Numbered from the stretch's first letter, positions 8,618-17,614 are shown. The stretch is DNA of 64,000 nucleotides from a bacterium (GCA_029565675.1 JAKQNP010000008.1:370578-434577); one strand, 5' to 3'. A program made the numbers and translations. The notes: generated by a model from the sequence alone, not told the origin.

Positions 8618-10122
8618 CTGATGCCGTCCTGGTACAGCGAATCGAGGTGCAGATCCTGCAAAATGACTTTTTCGGTGGTTTCGGCCGTCAGCATGACACC
8701 CGGCAATCCGGCGCCTGGATGGGTGCTGGCACCGACGATATACAGACCCTGCACATCTTCACTGCTGTTGTGCGGGCGCAGGATGGCGGTTTGGGTCAGA
8801 CGCGGCTCCACTCCCCAGGCGCTGCCGAGGTGGGCATTGGTTTTCTTTTTAAACTCCTCCGGTGTAAAGATATGCAAAACTTCGATATGGTCTTTAAAAC
8901 CCGCCAGACCGAATTGATCCTGTAAAAACGTCAGGACGCGATCAGCAAAACCTTGTTTCTCTTTATGCCAATCGATATTGCCGGCCAAATTGGTGACCGG
9001 GATCAGGACATAGAGGCTTTCGCATCCGGCCGGCGCCATGGATGGGTCGGATCGCGTTGGTGCATGAAGGTACAGGCTGAAATCCTCTGGCAGGATGTGG
9101 CGATCAAAGATATCGCGGATCAGGCCTCGGTAGCGCTCGGACAGGATCAAGGTATGGTGCAACAATTCGGGATACTGTTTGCGCAAACCGACATAGAGAA
9201 GAACCGCACTCATCGAATAATGCAGGCGTTGCAGCCGGCGATCATGCCATTTTCGGCGCGCTTCCGGCCGAATCAAATCCCGGTAGGTGTGAACAAAATC
9301 GGCATTTGAGACCACCACATCCGCGGGCAGCTCTTCGCCGTCGATGCGCACGGCCACCGCTCGTCCATCCTTGACCACGATCTCGCGGGCTTCGGTCTGT
9401 ACTCTGATTTTACCGCCAAGACCGGTAAAGGCTTCGGCAAAAGCGCGGACCAGGCTGCTCATGCCGCCGATGCTGTACCAGATACCCTCCTTGCGTTCGA
9501 GGTAGGGTATCATTTGGTAGACGGCCGGAGCGCGAAAGGGATTGCCGCCGATGAAGAGCGGATGAAAGGAGAAGGTGAAGCGGTGTCGCGGATCGCGAAA
9601 ATAGCGCGAGGCAAAGGTGTAAGATGGCAGAAAGGCCTGCAACCGGATCGCATCCGGCACAAAGGTGAGCATGGTCTTGACATCCATAAAAGGTCGCGAT
9701 CCGAGTCCCTCTTCGATGACCGCTTCATAGATGCCGCGCGAAATGTTCATATAGCGCTCATATCGGTCTGCGTCACGGCCATCGAATTCTGCCATCTGTT
9801 TTTTCATCGCCAGAGGATCGGAAGTGTAATCGATGAAAGTGTGATCGTGAAAATAGATGCGGTAGCCTGGTTCCACACGCACCAGGTTCACAACGTCGTT
9901 CAGCTTTTTGCCGGCACGGTCGAATATCCGCTGCACAATCGACGGGGCGGTGATGAGCGAGGGACCCATATCAAAAGTATAGCCTTTATCGCGGAGCTGC
10001 ACTGCATGTCCGCCGACCTGGTGATGTTTTTCCAGCAGCGTGACTGCAAATCCCTGTGACTGCAAACGAATGGCGATGCTCAAACCACCAAAACCTGAAC
10101 CGATAACAACCGCTTTTTTCAT
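8614..10122 (-). CDS. crtI: Phytoene desaturase, CrtI family
   Basis: FAD-dependent desaturase converting phytoene towards lycopene. The N-terminal dinucleotide fold has GSGFGGL and the family block YTFDMGPS; the C-terminal FAD signature reads GASTHPGAGLPGV. Length is 502 residues, normal for CrtI. The start at 10122 has GGGAG 8 bases upstream; a TTG at 10137 is the alternative. It neighbours a second CrtI-family gene (10173-11684); which of the two acts on phytoene is inferred from similarity and order. Confidence 0.9.
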   Translation of the reverse strand: MKKAVVIGSGFGGLSIAIRLQSQGFAVTLLEKHHQVGGHAVQLRDKGYTFDMGPSLITAPSIVQRIFDRAGKKLNDVVNLVRVEPGYRIYFHDHTFIDYTSDPLAMKKQMAEFDGRDADRYERYMNISRGIYEAVIEEGLGSRPFMDVKTMLTFVPDAIRLQAFLPSYTFASRYFRDPRHRFTFSFHPLFIGGNPFRAPAVYQMIPYLERKEGIWYSIGGMSSLVRAFAEAFTGLGGKIRVQTEAREIVVKDGRAVAVRIDGEELPADVVVSNADFVHTYRDLIRPEARRKWHDRRLQRLHYSMSAVLLYVGLRKQYPELLHHTLILSERYRGLIRDIFDRHILPEDFSLYLHAPTRSDPSMAPAGCESLYVLIPVTNLAGNIDWHKEKQGFADRVLTFLQDQFGLAGFKDHIEVLHIFTPEEFKKKTNAHLGSAWGVEPRLTQTAILRPHNSSEDVQGLYIVGASTHPGAGLPGVMLTAETTEKVILQDLHLDSLYQDGIR

Positions 10123-10172
10123 TGTGCGCACTCCCAAATTCCTTCCTCATTGCATAATGCAGGGATCATTGG

Positions 10173-11684
10173 CTATCCTGCGGGTTGCTGTTGTTGTCCT
10201 CCGGTGTGCCGAGCGATCAGGTCGGCTGCCATCTTGGCGGAAAGCACCACCAGGGGAATACCGCCGCCCGGGTGGGCGGACCCGCCGGCAAAATAGAGGC
10301 CGGACAAACGCTTGTTGCGGTTGGCCGGCCGCCGAAAGGCTGTCTGTCTGCTGTTTGAAGAGATGCCGTAGATGCTGCCGCGATTGCTGCCATAAAGGCG
10401 ATAAAAGTCATCCGGTCCGATCACCTGTTCGTGGCTGATATAAGGAGCGATATCGATTCCCGCTTGCGCCAGTCGCGCAAAGACGGCCTTCCGAAGAGCA
10501 GCCGCCGCGCCGCTGTCTGCCGGTCTGGTGTTGTCCAAATAAGGTGCATTGATCAGCACGAACCAGTTTTCCTCTCCGGGCGGCGCATCAGCCGGATCAG
10601 TCTTGCTGGTGATGGCAATATAGATCGTCGGGTCGCTCGGCAAGGTTTTTTCAACAAAAAGCTGATGGAATTCACGCTGATAATCTGCAGAAAAAAAGAT
10701 GTTGTGATGGGCCAACGTTGCATGGCTTTTTTTAACTGACCACAAAAAAACGATTCCCGACAGCGAGGGCTCCAACCGTCCGAGTTTTCGGCGCTCCCGC
10801 GGAAACCCCTCGATCAGATTTGCATAGGTCTGCACCACATCGGCGTTGCAGAGCACCGCATCGGCTGCATGCCCGTCGCCGCCGACCTGTACACCGGTTA
10901 CGCGGTGGCGGTCATCGTACAGGATCTTTTCCACCCGCTGGCCTGCATGGATGATCACTCCCAGTTCCTGGGCGATTTGCTGCAATCGGGAGACCAGTCG
11001 ATAGATGCCGCCGTGCGGATAAACCGCACCGAGAACGAATTCCACATAGGCGATGATGTTGAGAGTAGCCGGTGCTTGAAAGGGATTGGAACCGTTATAG
11101 GTCGCATAGCGGTCAAAGAGCTGGACCAGGCGGGGATCGCGGAAGAAACGGCGCACGCTCTGATCGACGGTGTGAAAAGGATCGATTCGCGGCAGAGAAA
11201 AAATCTTTTTCAGCGTCTGCAACCTGAGCCAGACTGTGGTTTCATGGATGGGTGCAGTGAGGAAAATATCTGCAGTGGCGTCATAAATGCGTTTGCAATA
11301 GGCAAGAAACCGCCGGAATGCTGCACCTTCTCCCGGTGCAAATGCTTCGATCAGGTTTTGCATGCGTTCAACATCACCAACCGCATCCAGTTGGCTGCCG
11401 TCTGGCCAAAAATAGCGGCAGATGGGATCGATTTCGAGCCAGGGCAAAAGAGCAGAGCGGTCAGCACCGACCTCGCGAAAGAGATCCTCGAGCACAAACG
11501 GCATGGTGACCAGTGATGGACCGGTGTCGAAGCGAAAACCATTTGCGCGTATTTCTCCGGCTTTGCCGCCCAGCTGTTCGTTTTGTTCGAACACCTCGAC
11601 CTGGAAGCCGCGTTTTCGCAGGTAGATGGCGCCGCTTAGTCCGGCCAACCCGGCACCGATGACAATGACTTTTTTATCCGACAA
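10173..11684 (-). CDS. crtD: Second CrtI-family desaturase, probable 1-hydroxycarotenoid 3,4-desaturase
   Basis: FAD/NAD(P)-fold carotenoid oxidoreductase of 503 residues: N-terminal GAGLAGL with FRFDTGPS, C-terminal GGSAHPGGGIPLV. It is clearly a paralogue of the neighbouring crtI. With a CruF-like hydratase in the same operon, the likely role is introduction of a 3,4-double bond after hydration of the psi-end (CrtD), but a role in a different desaturation step is possible. The start appears to be TTG at 11684 with GAGG 7 bases upstream. Confidence 0.8.
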   Translation of the reverse strand: MSDKKVIVIGAGLAGLSGAIYLRKRGFQVEVFEQNEQLGGKAGEIRANGFRFDTGPSLVTMPFVLEDLFREVGADRSALLPWLEIDPICRYFWPDGSQLDAVGDVERMQNLIEAFAPGEGAAFRRFLAYCKRIYDATADIFLTAPIHETTVWLRLQTLKKIFSLPRIDPFHTVDQSVRRFFRDPRLVQLFDRYATYNGSNPFQAPATLNIIAYVEFVLGAVYPHGGIYRLVSRLQQIAQELGVIIHAGQRVEKILYDDRHRVTGVQVGGDGHAADAVLCNADVVQTYANLIEGFPRERRKLGRLEPSLSGIVFLWSVKKSHATLAHHNIFFSADYQREFHQLFVEKTLPSDPTIYIAITSKTDPADAPPGEENWFVLINAPYLDNTRPADSGAAAALRKAVFARLAQAGIDIAPYISHEQVIGPDDFYRLYGSNRGSIYGISSNSRQTAFRRPANRNKRLSGLYFAGGSAHPGGGIPLVVLSAKMAADLIARHTGGQQQQPAG

Positions 11685-11736
11685 GGAAGGACCTCATTAT
11701 TCTTTCCATTCCTGGCCAACGGAAAGCTGAACTCGC

Positions 11737-12411
11737 TCAGCGATGCCTTGCCAACAAATTTTCATAGACAATCAAGACCAAAAGGATATGAGCGCTGCCG
11801 TAGATAAAATCTTCGATGGGGATCGTCAAAATGCGGAAGCCGAGCTGATAGGCCGAATCATAGATCACCACCGGCCGTGCAGTCAGATAACCGTTGCATA
11901 CCAGCACCATCAGCCAGTAGAGGATGAAAAAACGGCCCGTGCGTTTCTGCTGCAAAATGTTGCTTTTGACAATTCGATCCCCGGCCACGGCCACGCCAAA
12001 GGCCAACAAAGCCAGCCCGGTATATTCTTTGCCAACGACAAGGAGAACAACCGCAGCCGGCACAAACAATCCGGACAACAAATAGATTTGGCTTTGATCA
12101 ATCCATTGTTGTGCGCGATTCTTGGTTTTGAGAATTTCCCATACAAAGAGACAGGCAAAGGGAACGGTAAGGAAAAACAGCCATTCTTCGATCGGCAGTC
12201 CCAGCAAGCGGAAAGGCAGGGTATGTTCTGAACTGAATTGCCAATGCCGTCCGGTTACCGCCGCATCCCAAAACAAAAAGATCGGCGCGACCAGTGCTGC
12301 AGCGGTCAGCGCATAGCCCCATTTGTTGTGGTAGTGGACCTGTCGATCAAAACTTAAAATTGCCGGACCGACGGCAACCAATAGATTGAACAACAGATAC
12401 TCACCGGCCAT
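11737..12411 (-). CDS. Lycopene cyclase, fused CrtYc-CrtYd type
   Basis: Small polytopic membrane protein (224 residues) of the lycopene cyclase domain family, which forms beta-ionone rings. Two repeats of the conserved motif are visible: PIEEWLFF (about residue 74) and PIEDFIYG (about residue 199), meaning the CrtYc and CrtYd halves are fused in one chain, as in Bacteroidota and archaea. About six to seven hydrophobic segments are seen. The start ATG is preceded by GAGGA and lies 11 bases after the upstream gene's stop. Confidence 0.9.
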   Translation of the reverse strand: MAGEYLLFNLLVAVGPAILSFDRQVHYHNKWGYALTAAALVAPIFLFWDAAVTGRHWQFSSEHTLPFRLLGLPIEEWLFFLTVPFACLFVWEILKTKNRAQQWIDQSQIYLLSGLFVPAAVVLLVVGKEYTGLALLAFGVAVAGDRIVKSNILQQKRTGRFFILYWLMVLVCNGYLTARPVVIYDSAYQLGFRILTIPIEDFIYGSAHILLVLIVYENLLARHR

Positions 12412-12422
12412 ATCCCAATCCT

Positions 12423-13046
12423 CTATTGGATGACAGCGGCAAGTGGTTTGGCAAAGAGATCCGCAATGTCGGAGAGCTGCAGTCGGTCTTGGATTTGGGC
12501 TATAGCGCTTTGTTGTTCGGCGGTCATCGGAATTTCGCGCTGCAAAAAGCGGATCATGTTGTCCACCAGTTTGTTTTCATAAAAATGAAATTGCTCGGGC
12601 AGCAACCGCATCAGCAGCTGGAACGATCGTTGGGCATCATCCTTGCGGTTGAAGAAAAAGGGCAAAAAATGACAGGTCGATCCATGAATGAACAAGGCCT
12701 CGATATTTTCTGGGCTGGCCGCCAATCCGGCATCCATTATGGCCAGACCTTGTTTGGCATAGTGGAGCTTGCTGTGCGGCCAGGGGGTGTGAATGGCTTT
12801 CATCGCCGTTAGAGCGCCGATATAGGTTTGCGCCACTCCGAATTGGGAGCTGTCGACCTCACTGAGCCTGGAAAAGAGCGCAATCGCTCGATCCAGCGAT
12901 GCTTTGTCTTCAATTCCCTCGTAAAACAGCAGGCGGCCTTGCTGCAAAAGAAAAGTGTTTTCGCTCTCTGCATCTGCCGGCAGTGCGATTAAGAGGACGA
13001 GAGCCAGCATAGCCAGACAAGTCGTCGACCTTGAACCAAATGTCAT
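12423..13046 (-). CDS. Secreted helical (TPR-like) protein of unknown function at head of carotenoid operon
   Basis: A 207-residue protein with a clear Sec signal peptide (basic start, LAMLALVLLIAL core, cleavage near ADAES). The rest is helical and resembles a short TPR array (LFSRLSEVDSSQFGVAQTYIG and later repeats), without catalytic motifs I can name. The start at 13046 is chosen because AGGAGA sits just upstream and the signal peptide then begins directly; the open frame extends to 13163. It is separated from the cyclase by 11 bases, so it is probably co-transcribed with the pigment genes. Function unknown. Confidence 0.75.
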   Translation of the reverse strand: MTFGSRSTTCLAMLALVLLIALPADAESENTFLLQQGRLLFYEGIEDKASLDRAIALFSRLSEVDSSQFGVAQTYIGALTAMKAIHTPWPHSKLHYAKQGLAIMDAGLAASPENIEALFIHGSTCHFLPFFFNRKDDAQRSFQLLMRLLPEQFHFYENKLVDNMIRFLQREIPMTAEQQSAIAQIQDRLQLSDIADLFAKPLAAVIQ

Positions 13047-13160
13047 TGATTTCTCCTGCATTTCACAGCTGTAACCAGAATGAGCACAAAGGGTATGATT
13101 CGGATTGATTAGATGCACAGACCGCCAGTTTGATTCATTTTTTTGCATGAATCGGCCGCG

Positions 13161-13174
13161 CATGACCGGTCATG
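13161..13174. promoter_or_regulatory. 14-bp perfect palindrome, candidate operator
   Basis: The sequence CATGACCGGTCATG reads identically on both strands. It sits about 115 bp upstream of the first gene of the carotenoid operon, between it and phrB, where a regulator could bind. Confidence 0.35.
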
Positions 13175-13208
13175 GGCTGGCGAGGGGCGGCTAAACTGGC
13201 TCAGGATC

Positions 13209-14528
13209 TTAGCGGGCCACCGAGGCCAGAGCCGCGCGATAGGTATCGATTGCCCGCTGCCGTCCGATCCGGTGCTCGACAATCGGCGGTGGATAATCCG
13301 GGGTATCGAGTTCCGGAATCCATTTTTTGATATAGCTCCCCTGCGGATCGAATTTTTGTGCCTGCAGAAGTGGATTGAACACGCGAAAATAGGGAGCTGC
13401 ATCGCAGCCGCAGCCTGCAGCCCACTGCCAGTTGCCGTTGTTGGCCGCCAGGTCATAGTCGAGCAGTTTGGCGGCGAAATAGCGCTCGCCCCATAGCCAA
13501 TCGATCAACAGGTGCTTGGCAAGAAAACTCGCAGCGATCATGCGCACGCGGTTGTGCATAAAACCGGTTTGATTCAGTTCGCGCATGCCGGCATCGACAA
13601 TGGGATAGCCGGTTTGGCCCTGACACCAGGCATCGAATTGATTTTCATCGTTTATCCAGGGAATCGCAGCATATTGTTCTTTAAAGGGCTGTTCAACCAC
13701 GCGGGGAAACCAGGCGAGAATTTGCATGAAAAATTCCCGCCAGATCAATTCATCCAGCCATGTCTCGTTCATCTGTATTGCGGCTTCCACGCAGCTGCGG
13801 ATGGAAACAGTGCCAAAGCGCAGGTGCACTCCGAGGCGACTGGTTCCCTCCACCGCGGGCAGGTTGCGCTGCAGGTGGTATTTCTCAATGATCTCAGGAC
13901 GGATCTTTCTTTCCGGGAATGGCATTTGGCCAGGGCGAAAACCTATCTCCGCCAGGGACGGTATCGGTTTTGCGTTCTGCTCGAGGAAATGGCCGGTGGA
14001 TTCGCTCGGCAACTGGGCATAATGGTGCGATTCCAGGCGATTGCGCCAGCGGTTGCGAAAAGGTGTGAATACAGTATAGGGCTTGCCATCATCCTTGACC
14101 ACCTCCTGGGCATTAAAGATGGTCTGATCCTTACACAGATGGAAATCGATTTGTTTCGCAGCCAGCAACAAGGTCACTGCTCGATCGCGTTTGACTGCAT
14201 AGGGCTCATCATCGCGATTGGCATAGACAGCTGAAATGCGGTACTCTTCCGCCAATTGTTGCCAAACCATTTCCGGCTTGCCGATCCGCACATCCAGGGT
14301 GCTGCCGCGTGCGACGAGGAGTGCTTGCAGTTCCTCAAGAGCGTTATGGATGAATTCGACCCGCCGGTCGAGCGGATCTTCCAGCTCATCCAGTATTTGG
14401 GAGTCGAAAATGAAAATTGGTACCACCGGCAGACCGCGCTGCAAAGCAGCATGCAGACCGTGGTTATCCATCAAACGCAGATCGCGCCGATGCCAAAAGA
14501 GAACCACCTCTGGTTGGTGTTCGTCCAC
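13209..14528 (-). CDS. phrB: Class I CPD photolyase (cryptochrome/photolyase family)
   Basis: Repairs UV cyclobutane pyrimidine dimers using light; cytosolic, with FAD and an antenna cofactor. The 439-residue protein has the N-terminal photolyase domain (VLFWHRRDLRLMDNHGL) and the C-terminal FAD domain with TGYPIVDAGMRELNQTGFMHN and DYDLAANNGNWQW, both diagnostic. The GTG start at 14528 has GAGG 7 bases before. Placed directly upstream of the carotenoid operon on the same strand, it suggests a shared photoprotection theme. A cryptochrome-like role is less likely given the intact CPD signature. Confidence 0.95.
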   Translation of the reverse strand: MDEHQPEVVLFWHRRDLRLMDNHGLHAALQRGLPVVPIFIFDSQILDELEDPLDRRVEFIHNALEELQALLVARGSTLDVRIGKPEMVWQQLAEEYRISAVYANRDDEPYAVKRDRAVTLLLAAKQIDFHLCKDQTIFNAQEVVKDDGKPYTVFTPFRNRWRNRLESHHYAQLPSESTGHFLEQNAKPIPSLAEIGFRPGQMPFPERKIRPEIIEKYHLQRNLPAVEGTSRLGVHLRFGTVSIRSCVEAAIQMNETWLDELIWREFFMQILAWFPRVVEQPFKEQYAAIPWINDENQFDAWCQGQTGYPIVDAGMRELNQTGFMHNRVRMIAASFLAKHLLIDWLWGERYFAAKLLDYDLAANNGNWQWAAGCGCDAAPYFRVFNPLLQAQKFDPQGSYIKKWIPELDTPDYPPPIVEHRIGRQRAIDTYRAALASVAR

Positions 14529-14612
14529 TAGAAGACCTCGCTGAGCGGTTGTGTGTCGCCCTGGTGTGTCGTAAAATACGGCACTTTCATTAAAAATGAC
14601 TAAATGCGGGAT

Positions 14613-14618
14613 TATAAT
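14613..14618 (+). promoter_or_regulatory. Possible -10 element upstream of sqr
   Basis: TATAAT stands in the AT-rich divergent region between phrB and sqr, about 80 bp before the sqr start. The -35 candidate at a 17-base spacing is weak. Confidence 0.3.
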
Positions 14619-14697
14619 GCACCCTCAATTTTGTAAAATAAGGTGCGAATGCGACAATCACAACAGAAATGTCGGTCAACCTACCAGAGGTGTATCA

Positions 14698-15927
14698 ATG
14701 AAAAAACTGCTAATTTTGGGCGGCGGAACAGCGGGCACAATTATGGCGAACAAACTGTCACAGCATCTGAACCTCGATCAATGGACGATCACCCTTGTGG
14801 ACAGCGATCCTGTGCATTATTATCAACCCGGTTTTCTGTTTATTCCGTTTGGTATCTATGGCCGCAATGATATTGTCAAACCAAAGCGAGATTTTATTCC
14901 TTCTCAGGTTGAATTGATTTTATCGGAAATACAATTCATCGAACCGGAACGCAACCGGGTGAAATTGGCCAACAATCAGGTCTTGCAGTACGATGAGCTG
15001 ATCATCGCGACAGGCTCGCATCTGGCGCCTGAAGAAACAGAAGGATTGGTCGGCGATGGCTGGAATAAGACAATATTCGAGTTCTATACCAGCAAGGGCG
15101 CCTGCAATCTGCAAAAGTTCCTCAAACATTGGGCTGGTGGCAGGTTGGTGCTCAATGTGGTAGAGATGCCGATCAAATGTCCGGTGGCACCGCTGGAATT
15201 CCTTTTTCTCGCGGATTGGTGGTTTACGGAACAGGGTATTCGAGATAAGGTCGAGCTCACGTTTGTCACCCCCTTGCCGGGCGCTTTCACCAAACCCAAA
15301 GCTTCGCAGATTTTGGCAGATTTTTTAAGCAAAAAGAATATCCAGTTGGTGCCAGAGTTCAATATCGAAAAGGTCGATGCTGATAAGAGCAGAATTGTCA
15401 GCTATGACGGCAAACACGTCGACTATGATGTTTTGGTGACCGTGCCAACCAATATGGGCTCGGAAGTCATCGGGCGTTCTGGCATGGGAGATGAATTGAA
15501 CTTTATTCCCACAGACAAGCATACTCTGCAATCTCGCAAGTATGAAAATGTCTTTGTAATCGGAGATGCCTCTGATTTGCCCAGTTCCAAGGCGGGTTCA
15601 GTAGCACATTTTCAGGCGGATATTTTAACGGAAAATTTTCTCCGCCATATCGAGGGTTTGCCCATGGTGGAAAAATTCGACGGTCACGCCAACTGTTTTA
15701 TCGAATCGGGGTTTGGCAAAGGCCTGTTGATCGATTTCAATTATGATATTGAACCGCTGCCGGGGAAATTCCCGTTACCCGGTATCGGGCCTTTCTCCCT
15801 CTTGCAAGAGACACAGATGAATCATTGGGGCAAAATGATGTTCCGCTGGGTTTACTGGAACCTTCTGCTCAAGGGTGCGGCATTGCCTATCGAAACGCAA
15901 ATGACCATGGCCGGTAAACAGCGCTGA
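14698..15927 (+). CDS. sqr: Sulfide:quinone oxidoreductase-like FAD flavoprotein
   Basis: Pyridine nucleotide-disulfide fold flavoprotein that oxidises sulfide and passes electrons to quinone at the membrane. The 409 residues begin with LLILGGGTAG and contain the redox-Cys segment IKCPVAPLEFLFLADW (Cys161). The SQR-typical C-terminus includes a second Cys (NCFIESGFGKG) and an amphipathic WGKMMFRWVYWN tail for membrane docking. The start at 14698 has AGAGG upstream. The downstream DUF1641, DsrC-like and DsrE-like genes support a role in sulfur handling. Confidence 0.87.
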   Translation: MKKLLILGGGTAGTIMANKLSQHLNLDQWTITLVDSDPVHYYQPGFLFIPFGIYGRNDIVKPKRDFIPSQVELILSEIQFIEPERNRVKLANNQVLQYDELIIATGSHLAPEETEGLVGDGWNKTIFEFYTSKGACNLQKFLKHWAGGRLVLNVVEMPIKCPVAPLEFLFLADWWFTEQGIRDKVELTFVTPLPGAFTKPKASQILADFLSKKNIQLVPEFNIEKVDADKSRIVSYDGKHVDYDVLVTVPTNMGSEVIGRSGMGDELNFIPTDKHTLQSRKYENVFVIGDASDLPSSKAGSVAHFQADILTENFLRHIEGLPMVEKFDGHANCFIESGFGKGLLIDFNYDIEPLPGKFPLPGIGPFSLLQETQMNHWGKMMFRWVYWNLLLKGAALPIETQMTMAGKQR

Positions 15928-15979
15928 CCGCCTGGTTGGACCAAGGTTTCTCGCAAACGAATCCAGGGAGTTATTAGAT

Positions 15980-16669
15980 ATGAATAAAGATCTCGAACTG
16001 CTGCATCAAAAAGTTGATTTTCTGACCGAGCAGGTCATGCAGAGCCAGCGCCGCCAGCAGGATTGGCTGGAGCTCAAAAACGATCTGACCCCGATCGCCA
16101 ATGATCTCTTGCGGTCCATAATCGCCGAATTGGAGCAGATCTCGCCCTATTTCAGCAGCGATGATTTGCTTTTTCTTCTAAAAAAAGTTTTGCGCAATAC
16201 GCGCCAATTCATCACTCTGATTGAGCAACTGGAAAGTGCATCGGATTTTGTTCGGGATGCGGTTCCTATCAGCAAAGAGGTTTTTCAGGTTGCCCTGCAA
16301 AGGTTGGATGAACTGGAACAGAAAGGATATTTTCGCTTCATCCAGCAGACGCTGAGCCTGCTCGATCGTGTGGTGCAACATTATGCTGCACCGGAATCGC
16401 CGAAACAAGGCGACACCATTGATGCGCTTCTTGGCACTGTGCAGCAACTGACCCAGCCGCATATGTTGCAGTTGGTGCAGAATCTTCTCGCTGTCTTTGA
16501 GGCTTTGCCCGACCAGGCGCCGAGAAAAAGTTCCTATTGGGCTCTCTACAAGCAACTGCGCGATCCACAAGTGCGGCAAGGAATGGCTGTGGCACTGGAT
16601 CTTTTGCGCGCTTTTTCGACGACCACGGTGCAAAGCGATCGCCTGACCGGTGATGCACCAACCCAATAA
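15980..16669 (+). CDS. DUF1641-family protein
   Basis: A 229-residue helical protein resembling DUF1641 proteins, which often accompany SQR-like or formate-dehydrogenase-like genes. It starts with a coiled-coil-like segment (LLHQKVDFLTEQVMQSQRR) and has no Cys-based redox motif. The molecular role is unknown; conserved pairing with sqr suggests an accessory or membrane-adaptor function. It lies 52 bases after sqr in the same operon. Confidence 0.7.
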   Translation: MNKDLELLHQKVDFLTEQVMQSQRRQQDWLELKNDLTPIANDLLRSIIAELEQISPYFSSDDLLFLLKKVLRNTRQFITLIEQLESASDFVRDAVPISKEVFQVALQRLDELEQKGYFRFIQQTLSLLDRVVQHYAAPESPKQGDTIDALLGTVQQLTQPHMLQLVQNLLAVFEALPDQAPRKSSYWALYKQLRDPQVRQGMAVALDLLRAFSTTTVQSDRLTGDAPTQ

Positions 16670-16748
16670 AGCGCGAACGTATTTTCGCTCGTCAGATAGA
16701 TCAGCCAATAAAAGATTAACGCTTTGAACACCGATATCAGGAGGTCCT

Positions 16749-17066
16749 ATGCAAACAAAGGAAATTGCTGGCAAACAAGTGCAAGTCGATGAAGACGGGT
16801 TTTTGGTCAACCCGAATGATTGGACCAGGGAAATCGCTCAAGCCCTGGCCGCAGAACAGGGAATTGATGTGCTGACTGAAGCACATTGGCGGGTGATCGA
16901 GTTTATGCGGGCGGACTTTGCAGAAAAGGGTGCGGTGCCGACCATTCGCCGTCTCTCCAAGGTGGGTGGAATTGAGACCAAAGAGCTGTACGAGTTGTTT
17001 CCAAACGGACCGGCAAAAAAGGCAGCCCGGATTGCAGGCTTGGGAAAACCACAAGGGTGTGTTTAA
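16749..17066 (+). CDS. DsrC/TusE-family sulfur carrier lacking Cys-A
   Basis: A 105-residue sulfur-relay protein of the DsrC/TusE family. The C-terminal arm ends GLGKPQGCV with the conserved penultimate cysteine (Cys104). The second DsrC cysteine, normally 11 residues earlier, is alanine here (Ala93 in PAKKAARIAG), so this is a TusE-like, single-Cys carrier that cannot make the intramolecular trisulfide of sulfite reduction. AGGAGG lies just upstream of the ATG. The neighbours sqr and a DsrE-like gene fit a role in carrying sulfane sulfur from sulfide oxidation. Confidence 0.9.
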   Translation: MQTKEIAGKQVQVDEDGFLVNPNDWTREIAQALAAEQGIDVLTEAHWRVIEFMRADFAEKGAVPTIRRLSKVGGIETKELYELFPNGPAKKAARIAGLGKPQGCV

Positions 17067-17085
17067 TCCAGTCGAGGAGAAGAGC

Positions 17086-17562
17086 ATGAAAGAGTCCCCG
17101 GACGCAATAAAAAAAGTCTCGATCATCATTTCCAAGGGCTCACTTGACGGTATCTATCCCGGCCTGATCATGGCCAACGGCGCCCGCATGGAAGGTATTG
17201 AGGCGACTCTCTTTTTCACATTTTTCGGTCTCGATGCAATTTTGAAAAAAAGGGTAGACAAATTGACGGTCGCAACAGTTGGCAATCCAGGCATGCATAT
17301 GCCGACACTTCTCGGTGCTTTGCCCGGCATGTCCGCTTTTGCCACTGCCATGATGAAAAAGCAGATGGAAAAATTGGATATACCGCCGGCCGGTGAGTTT
17401 TTGGAGATGATCAAAGACGCGGGTGCTGGCATCTATGCCTGTCGCGCGACAGTTGATATGTTCGGCTTGAGCAAAGACGATTTTATCCCGCAGGTCGATG
17501 GGATCATCAATGTCGGCGAATTTTATGAGCGATCCGCCGGCGCCCAGATCATTTTTACATGA
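17086..17562 (+). CDS. DsrE/DsrF-like family protein
   Basis: A 158-residue protein of the DsrE2-like (DsrE/F/H-fold) family, thought to move persulfide sulfur. Features are a beta-strand start (VSIIISKGSLDGIYPGLIMAN), a hydrophobic strand (ATLFFTFFGLDAI) and the single conserved-position cysteine in GAGIYACRATVDMFGL near residue 125. The start has GAGGAGA upstream. As last gene of the sqr operon it probably receives sulfur produced by SQR and exchanges it with the DsrC-like carrier; this is inference. Confidence 0.85.
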   Translation: MKESPDAIKKVSIIISKGSLDGIYPGLIMANGARMEGIEATLFFTFFGLDAILKKRVDKLTVATVGNPGMHMPTLLGALPGMSAFATAMMKKQMEKLDIPPAGEFLEMIKDAGAGIYACRATVDMFGLSKDDFIPQVDGIINVGEFYERSAGAQIIFT

Positions 17563-17575
17563 TCTTGGCGGATTC

Positions 17576-17614
17576 AAAAAAAAAGGAGGTTCCATTGAAC
17601 GCTCCTTTTTTTTT
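17576..17614 (+). terminator. Rho-independent terminator after the sqr operon
   Basis: A-run plus GGAG pairs with CTCC plus a 9-T run, with an inner TTC/GAA pairing and a small bulge. It lies 14 bases after the dsrE-like stop and may act in both directions because gcvP ends convergently. Confidence 0.8.
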
